Made by a program: the position numbers and the translations under genes. This document shows, in pieces, positions 14,892-22,344 of a stretch of 64,000 nucleotides of DNA (the stretch's first letter is position 1; each line of letters starts with the position of its first letter). A model generated the notes under the pieces. It searched no databases and was not told the DNA's origin. It saw only the letters and a program-made list of their open reading frames with translations. Source of the stretch: JAGQRJ01 sp041402045 (GTDB lineage: Bacteria > Planctomycetota > J058). The stretch lies in contig JAWKSZ010000009.1 of NCBI GenBank assembly GCA_041402045.1, forward strand, positions 93,314 through 157,313, in the 5' to 3' direction.

Positions 14892-15887
14892 ATGCCGATC
14901 TCCTTCCCCTGCCCCACCTGCTCTAAGCGAATCCGAATCAGCAGCGAGCACGCTGGACGAACCGGACGGTGCCCGAAGTGTCGCCAGGCGCTCCAGATTC
15001 CGACCGCGAAGCAGCTCGCGGACCTCGCCCTAGGAGTCGAAGTCACCGAATCCGGGGAAGACACCCGCCCGACCGAATCGGGCGAGGTCTTCAACACCAT
15101 GGTGGGCGAGGAAGCAGGGAAGGCTTGGGAGCCGAACGCGGAGGAAGAGAAGGCCAAGCTAGAGCAACAGAAGGTCGAGCTCGCGTGGGCGAAGCTTGAG
15201 TTTGAGCGCGCCAAGCTGGCCAAGGAGAAGGAATCCAGCGGAGCAGAGGCTCAGCCAGTCGCCCCAGCGACACCCGCTCCACGGAAGCGGTCAAAGGGCA
15301 AGCGCAGCGCCCGCCAGCGCATGCGCGACGCTGCCGAGCTGTATCGGAGCGGCTCAGACGTTGGAGAGACCGAGGAGCCTGATACGGGCTTCGAGCGCCA
15401 GGAGCTTGAGCCCGTCGAGGAAGTTCCCTGTCCTGACTGCGCCGAGATGATCAAGGCCGCCGCCAAGGTCTGCCGCTTCTGCGGCTGCGAGTTCAAGAGC
15501 CGAGCAAGCGGGCGCCATCGGGCCAGCGCAAGCCGACGTGGCGGAAGAGTCCGAGCGCCTTCGGGAGCGGGTGCGGTAGCGGGCCGGAAGGAGCCAGGCA
15601 TCGCGGCGGTGATGAGTGTCCTGATTCCTGGCCTTGGCTTGATCTACCTGGGCAACGTCCTCTTTGGCCTGATGGTCGTGATCTTCTATCCGGCGGTGAT
15701 CTTCGGCCTGTACTGGTTCTTGTTCATTGGAGGCATCGTAGTTGCCGACGACGCGGGAGCCCTACTTGGGATGCTGGTCTGGCTCTTCGTGGCCTTCTTC
15801 GCCTTCGTCGGCCAAGTCGTCTACACGTACAAGGCCGCCGTCGCCCACAATCGGCGCCTAGGCATGGGTCGGCGTCGCCGCAGGTAG
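14892..15887 (+). CDS. element cargo: double zinc-ribbon multi-pass (TM2-like) membrane protein
   Basis: 331 aa from the ATG at 14892. The N-terminal zinc ribbon and linker (MPISFPCPTCSKRIRIS, RCPKCRQAL, up to ESGEVFNTM) nearly duplicate those of the divergent gene. A coiled coil rich in E/K (about 78-112) follows, then a second zinc ribbon PCPDCAEMIKAAAKVCRFCG of the UPF0547 type, a basic Ser/Arg linker, and a hydrophobic C-terminus with IPGLGLIYLGNVLFGL and at least three helices resembling TM2/NINE domains. 110 bp separate it from its partner, implying a shared divergent promoter. Function unknown; membrane anchoring of a common zinc-ribbon signal is an inference. Confidence 0.78.
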   Translation: MPISFPCPTCSKRIRISSEHAGRTGRCPKCRQALQIPTAKQLADLALGVEVTESGEDTRPTESGEVFNTMVGEEAGKAWEPNAEEEKAKLEQQKVELAWAKLEFERAKLAKEKESSGAEAQPVAPATPAPRKRSKGKRSARQRMRDAAELYRSGSDVGETEEPDTGFERQELEPVEEVPCPDCAEMIKAAAKVCRFCGCEFKSRASGRHRASASRRGGRVRAPSGAGAVAGRKEPGIAAVMSVLIPGLGLIYLGNVLFGLMVVIFYPAVIFGLYWFLFIGGIVVADDAGALLGMLVWLFVAFFAFVGQVVYTYKAAVAHNRRLGMGRRRRR

Positions 15888-16009
15888 CGGTGACGTTTCC
15901 TGGCGTCGCCCGATATTGGGAAATTCTGCTTCACAGCCGCTTTCGCGGCCCTCGGCGAGTGCGCTCCCAATTGAGCGGGAGGAGGACCCGATCGACCCGG
16001 GGCGGGGTC

Positions 16010-16165
16010 AGGGACGTTTGGGACGTTCCGCCAGCCCCACCTCAGCTCCCCTGGCGCTGCCTGTCTGTCTCTATCGACTACTTCATACAGACAGCCCTAA
16101 CTGTTCATACAGACAGCCCTAACTGGGGGTGGAAGTGGGGAGTTGGAAACGTCCCAAACGTCCCT
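16010..16165. other. origin-like repeat cluster of the integrated element
   Basis: A perfect 18-bp inverted repeat, AGGGACGTTTGGGACGTT at 16010-16027 and its complement at 16148-16165, encloses two perfect tandem 22-bp repeats at 16082-16103 and 16104-16125 (each beginning TTCATACAGACAGCC). Each arm itself carries GGGACGTT twice. The segment is in the 285-bp gene-free gap (15888-16172) next to the 3' end of the primase-helicase gene. Iterons with an inverted repeat beside a P4-type replication protein suggest the replication origin; no other function is evident. Confidence 0.55.
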
Positions 16166-16172
16166 GGCGGAG

Positions 16173-18745
16173 CTACCCCGAACCGCCCTGGCGCTTGGGC
16201 GCGAACCTGCCGCCGTCGTGTTGGATCGTCCAGCGGCGCGCACCGTCCGACTTCCCACCCGACACGCCGTCGAGCACCTCGGATAGCCCGGCAAGGCGCC
16301 TGCCTAGGGCCCTGGGATCTCTGTCCCAGCCGATCAACTCCGCCCACTCCGTGGCCGAGTGGGTTCCGGGATCGACCTCCAGCAACTTCAGGGCAACGGC
16401 CCGCAGCTCGCGTTGCTTGGGAGGAAGCGTGTCGATCTCGCCCAGCACCCGCGACCGGCTCCAGTAGTGCCGCTCTTCGTGCTCGGGCAGGGCCGCCATG
16501 AACGCGTCATAGAACGCGTCGTCGCCCATGCCTACCCACTCTGGGTGGCGTTCGCCAAACAGGTCATGCGCGGTCTTTGCTGCGCGAGCCTGACTCTCCT
16601 TGAGGTCCGTCGTGAGCGCTGGCGGACACATACGCCCGTCGCCCATACTCGGGATCTCCAGATTGAGAAGCGTATGAAGGAACGCGGGGGCCTCCTCGGA
16701 GAGCCGCTTGTGTAGCTCCTCCGCGTCGATCCGCTCCTCCTCTGCCATTGGCTCTAGCTCGATCGCGGTAATCCGCGTGTCTCCGCTCTCGAACGCCACG
16801 TTGCGGGGATCGTTGGCTGTCTGGAGAAAGTGAAGCGTGTTGGGGACCTCATAGGCGTTGCCGCCCTTGCCCTCGATCGAAATCACATCGGCTGTCACCC
16901 AGTCCTTGAGACGGTTGTAGGAGGCTTTGCGGCCTTGCTTCGTGATGTTCGTTTCCTCGATCAAGGCCAGGACGTTGCCCTCCAGCTCCGCATTGAATCC
17001 GCGCTCATTGGAGAGCGCACGATCAGCGTTGACGACTCCGCCTTTCAGCATGTGCTTTCGCCAGGCCACGCCCAGGGTCGTCTTGCCGCTGTTCTGGGCT
17101 CGGCTGTAGAGGAAGATCCACGGGGTTCGCCTGCTCGGATCCTGCACCATGACCGCGAACGCCAGGCGCAGGTAGTCGGCTCCGGTCTGAATCCCGTGGC
17201 GTTGGCACCACGAATCCCGCCGCACGGCAGCGTCCGCGCCACGCCCGCACACGTTGTAGACCAGGTCCCAATGCGGGTGCTCTCCAGGGGCGGGCTCCAC
17301 CCGGAACTGCGCCCTGCTCAGGTTCCAGCGCCGCCCTGGGAGCTCTCTCGGGGCGAACGGTTCGAACGCTCTATGACCCACGGACTCGCGAGCGCGGCCG
17401 CCATCCTCGAATCCACGCTGTTCGCCCCGAATTCGCTTCGGAGCGCAACGGTGGCCTGTTGTTGCCCAAGTCGCGTAGGGGTCAGGAGCCATGTGCAGCC
17501 AGCTCTGCGGCTCGCCCTTGGGATCTACCAGCCACCGCAATAGGTGATCTGGGGCCCTGTAGGCTCGGCCCCAGCGCCCTGGCGCTCCAACTGACCCAGG
17601 GTCTTCTCCCAATCCTCGAGCTTGACGTAGCGCCCGTGCTTGACGTCAAACCGAAGGCCCTCGAAGCGCATTCGGTCAATGCTGCGGACGTGGCGAACCG
17701 CCGTGAGGTTCTCTGGCTCATACAGCGCCATTGCCTTCTGACGGCGGTCCCCATCCGGATCCGCGATCAGGGCCGCCAGGGCGGAGAAGCGAGCCTCATG
17801 CGCTGCGGTCTCTGACTGCTTATCCGCGACCTCCTGAACCGCGCTGGCGTAGTTCGAGCGCCAATACGCCTCGCCCCGATCCTCTGCCTTCCCGCCCGGC
17901 ATGTTGAACCAGAGGCGGCAGCACTGATCGGGCGGAAGCCCGGCCTTTAAAAGCTCGACCAGGAAGGCCCATTGCGGCGTGCTGCGGTCCGACCAGGAGT
18001 GTTGTCCTTCCCAAGCCTCCTTGCCCCCGGCGGCATGGCGTCCAGATCCGCTGGCGTTGGCTCGCTGGGATCCCAGCCTTCAGCCTCAACCTCCTGGCAC
18101 CCGTAGTCCGGGTGTAGCTGCTCGACCTCCGCGGCGGAGATTGCGCCAGGGCGGGCGAGTTCGAGCACCTCGGCCCATTCGCCTGTCTTCGAGTTCATCG
18201 TGCCAGGAAGTCTGCCGAGCCGGATGGGATCTCGCGCCGACGCCTCTATCGACCCGGTCATAGTTCTCGCAGAGGTAGGAGCTGAGCCGCCTTCGGTCGA
18301 CGTCCTCTTCGACCCTCAGCCAGACCTGGTAGCCGCGACCGCTGAAGATTCGGAGTCCGCGCCCGTTCACATCTTTCCAAAGGCGGTCGGACTCCCACTC
18401 AGGGAATTGATCCTCCTCGTCTTCGTCCGGGTCGGTGACTGGGTCGAAGTCCACCACGAACCACTGCCGCGCGACGACGTCCTCGTTCCGGGCCGTGGTG
18501 TCCGATAGACCCCACGGAGTTGGGGTCACATAGCAATCGTACTCGCCGTGAGCCTCCACCCAGGCAGTCGCGTTGGCCTGTTCCTCGGCGCAAACGTGGC
18601 GCTGGCCTTGTCTTCCTTGCTCCAGAAGTTGAGGCAACCCCTGGCTGAACACCAAGGTCTGCGAAAATCGTGGTATAATCATGTACGTCATTGGGCTCGG
18701 CCGCAGATTCCTCAGAGGGTCGCGGCCGTGTTCGTTTTCCGCCAT
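16173..18745 (-). pseudogene. AEP primase-SF3 helicase replication protein of the element (three apparent frameshifts)
   Basis: From the ATG at 18745, 3 bp after the excisionase-like stop, about 857 codons remain if frames are joined. Primase part: QWFVVDFDPVTDPDED (metal-binding DxD), RIFSGRGYQVWLRV, then in a second frame RDPIRLGRLPGTMNSKTG, as in archaeo-eukaryotic-type primases. A third frame continues WSDRSTPQWAFLVELLKAG. The helicase part (479-aa open frame from 17612) has Walker A YSRAQNSGKTTLG, Walker B NVLALIEETNI and sensor HFLQTANDPRNVAF of D5/P4-like SF3 helicases. Frame changes fall near 18240, 18035 and 17545. Protein similarity runs on across each, so each is a single indel, either real damage or sequence error. 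Confidence 0.8.
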
Positions 18746-18748
18746 GTG

Positions 18749-18971
18749 CTAGCTGGCCTCCCCGCGCTGAGCAGCGCAGAGGTCACTCATGCGGAACAGG
18801 ATCCGCCCGCCAACACGGCAGGAACGCACCTTCCCCCGGCCTCTGAGCCGGTCTAGCGTCCGTTCGTTGATTTGCAGCCAAGCTGCTGCTTGGCGTCGCG
18901 AGAAACACGCTCTTCCCCTCGCGCTGCGAGAGAGAGGAGCCGAAGGGAGCGGTATCTATCCGCTTAGTCAT
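18749..18971 (-). pseudogene. excisionase-like HTH protein (one apparent frameshift)
   Basis: An ATG at 18971 with a strong TAGGAGG 6 bp upstream starts MTKRIDTAPFGSSLSQREGK. The recognisable domain then lies in the next frame: SRRQAAAWLQINERTLDRLR, GRGKVRSCRVGGRILFRMSD, ending before TAG at 18749-18751. This is the MerR-like winged HTH of Xis/AlpA directionality factors. The two halves join by one indel near 18895; there is no start codon in the second frame. It is immediately upstream of the primase gene. Probable roles: excision factor and/or regulator of the replication gene. Confidence 0.65.
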
Positions 18972-19100
18972 CGGGGCCTCCTAAGGCAATTGTTGAGTGG
19001 TCATGTCTGACCTGCTTGGTATTGGAACACCGACCCCTGACCAGTCAACCGCGCTGTTCTAAGTGCCGAACGAGCCGTTTGGCGGGGTCCATGGGATTCA

Positions 19101-19116
19101 TTTCCTCCACAGGAAA
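19101..19116. promoter_or_regulatory. 16-bp palindrome in the integrase-excisionase gap
   Basis: TTTCCTCCACAGGAAA has 6-bp arms around CCAC, in the 254-bp gap between the integrase stop (19226) and the excisionase-like start (18971). It is a candidate regulator site for the xis-primase operon. Nothing else is recognisable in the gap. Confidence 0.3.
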
Positions 19117-19225
19117 CTGCTAGTCTTTTACAGTCATGCCTCGACTGCCAATGCAGTGTGCCACGGGTCCCGAAAACCCCCAACGCGCTCCTCGGAATTT
19201 TCTTGATTTCCTCCGAGCGCTGGCG

Positions 19226-20577
19226 CTAGCCAGCTTCCGCAGCCAGCTTGGCTCTGACTCCCGCGACTGCGTCCACGGCCTGGCGGAAGGCGTCGGCGGC
19301 CTCCATGGCTTCTTCAAGCGTCGTCGCTTCGTGGCTCACGCGGTGTCGCCGCTGGTAGCGCCGCTCGGCTACCCGGATGCTGTGACCCAGCCTCCGCGCT
19401 GCGACGTAGATGCTCGCCTCTCCCCACACGCCAGCCGCGTTCACTGAGTACGTGGCGCAGGTAGACCGAAGGGCAGGAGTCCGCCCAGACCGCTGGCTCC
19501 AGTTGAACTCGGGGGCTCCAAAGCGATCCGTGAGCCTCTTTCGCGCCTTCGTGGCCGTGGCACGGGTCCAGCCTGCCTGCCCACCAATCACGAACGGGCC
19601 GGCGCTCCTGAGCTTCAACGCAGCGAGCAACCGCGCCAGGGCGGGGGTCTTATCGAGCCACACCTCACGGTCCTCGCCCGTCTTGACGTGCTCGGCGTTG
19701 AACTCGATGACCCCACGCTCCAGGTCAACGTGCTCCCAGCGCAGCGAGAGCAGCTCTTCCAAGCGGGCGCCGGTCAGCAGCCTGAGCACTACCAGCGGAA
19801 GCACAGAGTCATGCTTGCGCGTGATCCCTTCGCCAGCGCCCAAGCCGTCAGCCTTCTCGGCGCGGGTGAGCGCATAGGTCTCTGCGTCATGCCGAACCGC
19901 CGCCGCCAGGAGCCTTTTGATCTCCTGTGGCTTGAGAAACGCAGGGCGGGGGCGCTCTTCCTTGATCGCCCGGAGCTGGTCGGTGAGGTCGTCCTGGGTG
20001 AGCCGGGGACGAACCCGCGGCCGCCGGAGCTGATTGAGCACGGCCTTGAGGCCACGTAGCCGGTTGTTGACCGTTGAGGCAGACACGCGTTGCGCGGAGG
20101 TCCCGCGCTGCCCCGCGACCCACCGGCCATGGCGACCCTCAGGGTGTCGTGGGGCAGCGCGGCGCGGTAGGCAGCCAAGTGCTCAGGGCGCAGGTCGTCG
20201 GCCTGGGAGAGTCCCTGCGACTCGCACCACGCCAGGAACACGTCCACGGCATAGCGGTAGTTCGCGAGCGTGGCTGGCGCTACGGAGGCTTCCGTGAAGT
20301 AGGTCTCGAAGGCGCGGTGCAGGGTCGCGCCAGAGCAGGGCGTGGCGCCCATGGCAAGCTGGCGACGCCGGTCGTCCAGCTCCCGGCTCTTCTCGATGGC
20401 CCACAGGCGCCGAGCCTCCTCGTTCGTGATCCCGCGCTGGGTGAGGCTCAGCTCCTTCGCCTTCCCTGAGTCGGGGTCGGTCCAGCGCCCGATCCAGACG
20501 GAGCCCGAGGCCCTCTCGCGTTGGATCAGCTTGACCCCGGTGTGAGCGTGCCTGCGCCGCTGGCGAGTCTTCCCCAT
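19226..20577 (-). pseudogene. tyrosine-recombinase integrase of the tRNA-Pro element (one apparent frameshift)
   Basis: The likely start is the ATG at 20577 (MGKTRQRRRH), with GGAGG 6-10 bp upstream; a longer TTG start at 20598 would run into the 22-bp repeat. The N-terminal part has an AP2-like arm-binding segment (SGSVWIGRWTDPDSGKAKEL) and a SAM-like core-binding domain (FETYFTEASVAPATLANYRY). A frame change near 20130 joins it to the catalytic domain: LRLLTGARLEELLSLRWEHV (catalytic Arg), LRSTCATYSVN (the usual His of HxLR is Pro), RRLGHSIRVAERRYQRR (second His and nucleophile Tyr). About 450 aa in total. Its position beside attR fits a tRNA-targeting integrase. Confidence 0.88.
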
Positions 20578-20587
20578 GCCTGCCTCC

Positions 20588-20609
20588 GCGCCACCCAAAA
20601 CGCCACCCT
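20588..20609 (+). repeat. 22-bp subterminal repeat, right copy, just upstream of the integrase start
   Basis: Second copy of the 13476-13497 repeat. It lies 11 bp upstream of the probable integrase ATG (20577) and 118 bp inside attR, so protein bound here could both shape the recombination complex and repress integrase expression. Confidence 0.5.
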
Positions 20610-20727
20610 AAAGTTTGACGTGCGGTGTCCGTTGGTGTTGCTTTCCACCTCCAGGATGGCAGCGCAAACCCAACTATTCAAGCGACTAGAGTAGACAGGC
20701 ACGAATTGCGCTAGACAGCCTCAACAC

Positions 20728-20823
20728 GACTGGGGGTCAAGAGATCGAAGGTTCGAATCCTTTCACCCCGAATGGCAGAAGGCCCTCGTAAGCCACGGCT
20801 TACGAGGGCCTTCGTCTTTCCGG
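20728..20823 (+). repeat. attR: right 96-bp direct repeat containing a tRNA-Pro 3' fragment
   Basis: Positions 20728-20771 repeat tRNA-Pro nucleotides from the anticodon stem to the discriminator base, without a D arm or 5' acceptor strand, so this is not a functional tRNA. The terminator hairpin is duplicated at 20779-20818. Sequence identity with the left repeat ends at 20823; the next base is A here and C at the left copy. Confidence 0.9.
20779..20818 (+). terminator. duplicated intrinsic terminator within attR
   Basis: Exact copy of the 16-bp-stem hairpin at 13411-13450 followed by CGTCTTT. It now insulates the element's right end from the receiver-kinase operon, whose last gene ends at 20836 on the opposite strand. 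Confidence 0.8.
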
Positions 20824-20835
20824 ACGGGGGCCGCC

Positions 20836-21099
20836 TCAGCTCCCGTGGATCACGCGCAGGATCGCGGCGCCCATGGACTTGAACAGCCCCACCGGCGGGG
20901 GCAGGGGCTCGTGGCGCGCGAAGCGCTGGCTGCCGCAGCCGCAGGTGCGGTTGGTCGAGAGGCAGGCGCGGTCGTAGGTCGCGTTGCACCCCCGGCAGCA
21001 ATAGGCCTCGGCGCCCTCCAGCGGGGTGAAGCAGCGGGCGCAGCACAGCTCCTGACCTTCGCGGAGCTTGCTGCCGAACACGCGGTCGGTGGGCTCCAC
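20836..21099 (-). CDS. small RING-like zinc-binding protein
   Basis: 87 aa from a GTG at 21099, 6 bp after the receiver-kinase stop. It contains a cross-brace-like cysteine array: LCCARCFTPLEG, AYCCRGCNATYDRACLS, TCGCGSQRF. This resembles the RING-like zinc domains encoded next to prokaryotic kinases. The last 25 residues (PPVGLFKSMGAAILRVI) are amphipathic. It is the final gene of the GAF/kinase/kinase operon and has no counterpart next to the paralogous kinase pair at 51-53 kb. Function unknown; an adaptor for the kinases is inferred from position. Confidence 0.6.
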   Translation of the reverse strand: MEPTDRVFGSKLREGQELCCARCFTPLEGAEAYCCRGCNATYDRACLSTNRTCGCGSQRFARHEPLPPPVGLFKSMGAAILRVIHGS

Positions 21100-21105
21100 C
21101 CCGGC

Positions 21106-22344
21106 CTACCCGCAGACCACGGGGGGGTCGATCGGCGAACTCAGATCGCGGAGCAGGGCGCGCACGCTGCCGTAGCGGCGCTCGGGCTGGATCCGCGTCA
21201 TGCGGGTCAAGCACTTGCGCAGGTTGGGGTGCATGCTCGCGGGGAACTGCACGGCCTGGGTCGAGATCGCGGCGAGGAGCTGCACGCCGGTCAGGCGAGG
21301 GAACGCGGTCTCTCCCGTCGCCGCGTAGCGGACCGTGAGCGCCAGCGAGAACTGGTCGGTGCGCGAGTCGAGGTCGCGGGCCGAGATCTGCTCCGGCGAC
21401 ATGAACGCCGGGGTCCCGAGCAGGGTCCCGACCTCGGTCAGCATGCGATCGCCGCTCGACTTGGCCAGGCCGAAGTCGATCAGCACCGGGTCCGCGGGGT
21501 TGCCCCCGCGCAGGATCACGTTGTCGGGCTTTATGTCCCGGTGCACGAGCCCCTGCTTGCTCATGGCCTCGAGGGCCTCGGCGCAGCCGTTCAAGAGCGC
21601 GAACAGCTCGTCGTCGCCCATGGGTCCGTAGCGCGAGATCGTCTTGGAGAGGGTCGGCCCCTCGACGAACTCCAGCGCGGCGTAGAGCCGCCCCTCCTGC
21701 TCGCCGAAGTCGATCAGGCTCACCACGTGCCGCGACTTGACCAGCGACAGGGTGTAGGACTCGCGCAGGAAGCGTTGCCGGTGCTGGAGCTCGGAGCCGC
21801 GCAGGGCGTGCAGGACCTTGAGCGCCACGCGCTGGTTGGTCTCGGTGTCGTGGGCCGCATACACCGCGCCGAAGCTCCCGCTGCCCAGGGTCTTCTCCAC
21901 GCGGTAGCGCCCGAAGGCCAACTGCCCGCCGGGGAGCTTGGCCGCGACGTCCACCTCGCCCGAGGAGGACGGGGACTTCTTCTTGCGGCTGAGGAGGAGC
22001 GAGCACTTCGCGAGGAGCTCGCCCATGCTCACCGGCTTGGTGAGGTATTCCGCGGCGCCGGCGTCGAACCCGCGCAGCATGTCCTCCTCGGAGCCCAGCG
22101 CGGAGAGCAGGAGCACCGGGGGCGCCTCGCCAGCGAGGGCCTCCTGCATGCGCTCCAGGAAGTCGATCCCGTTGCCGTCGGCGAGGCGAATGTCGCTGAT
22201 GAACAGGTCGGGAGGGTTCGAGAACAGGACCTCGGCCTCCTTGAGGCACTCGAAGGTCTCCACGGTGTAGCCGCGCTTCTTGAGGATCTCGCTCAACAGC
22301 ATGCGCAGCGACGAGCTGTCTTCGAGGATGGCAATCCGGCTCAT
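21106..22344 (-). CDS. receiver-Ser/Thr protein kinase fusion (type 1)
   Basis: 412 aa from the ATG at 22344, overlapping the upstream kinase stop by 4 bp. Residues 1-125 are a receiver domain (RIAILEDSSSLRMLLSEILK, phospho-Asp in LFISDIRLADGNGIDFLERM, EYLTKPVSMGELL). A basic KKKSPSSS linker leads to a Hanks-type kinase: GSGSFGAVYAA (P-loop), VALKVL (Lys), GLVHRDIKPDNVIL (catalytic loop), LIDFGLAKS (DFG), GTPAFMSPEQ (activation segment). No membrane segment or sensor domain follows the kinase. Receiver input with Ser/Thr kinase output couples His-Asp signalling to Ser/Thr phosphorylation. It is closely similar to 51210-52430. Confidence 0.9.
   Translation of the reverse strand: MSRIAILEDSSSLRMLLSEILKKRGYTVETFECLKEAEVLFSNPPDLFISDIRLADGNGIDFLERMQEALAGEAPPVLLLSALGSEEDMLRGFDAGAAEYLTKPVSMGELLAKCSLLLSRKKKSPSSSGEVDVAAKLPGGQLAFGRYRVEKTLGSGSFGAVYAAHDTETNQRVALKVLHALRGSELQHRQRFLRESYTLSLVKSRHVVSLIDFGEQEGRLYAALEFVEGPTLSKTISRYGPMGDDELFALLNGCAEALEAMSKQGLVHRDIKPDNVILRGGNPADPVLIDFGLAKSSGDRMLTEVGTLLGTPAFMSPEQISARDLDSRTDQFSLALTVRYAATGETAFPRLTGVQLLAAISTQAVQFPASMHPNLRKCLTRMTRIQPERRYGSVRALLRDLSSPIDPPVVCG

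Larger units (their letters stand above)
13360..20823. mobile_element. 7,368-bp integrative element inserted in tRNA-Pro(GGG)
   Basis: Identical 96-bp sequences at 13360-13455 and 20728-20823 (offset 7,368 bp) bracket the element; the left copy completes the tRNA gene, the right one contains only its 3' part. Inside are a tyrosine integrase next to the right end, an excisionase-like HTH, an AEP primase-SF3 helicase, an origin-like repeat cluster, and two divergent zinc-ribbon cargo genes. There are no conjugation, capsid or terminase genes. GC content looks lower than in the flanking chromosome. The int, xis and primase-helicase reading frames carry five apparent frameshifts. The P4-like gene set suggests a satellite or integrative plasmid. 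Confidence 0.88.

Noticed and set aside
20728..20771. Second tRNA-Pro gene
   Set aside because: Only the anticodon arm through the 3' end is present; the 5' acceptor strand and D arm are missing, so it is the attR fragment.
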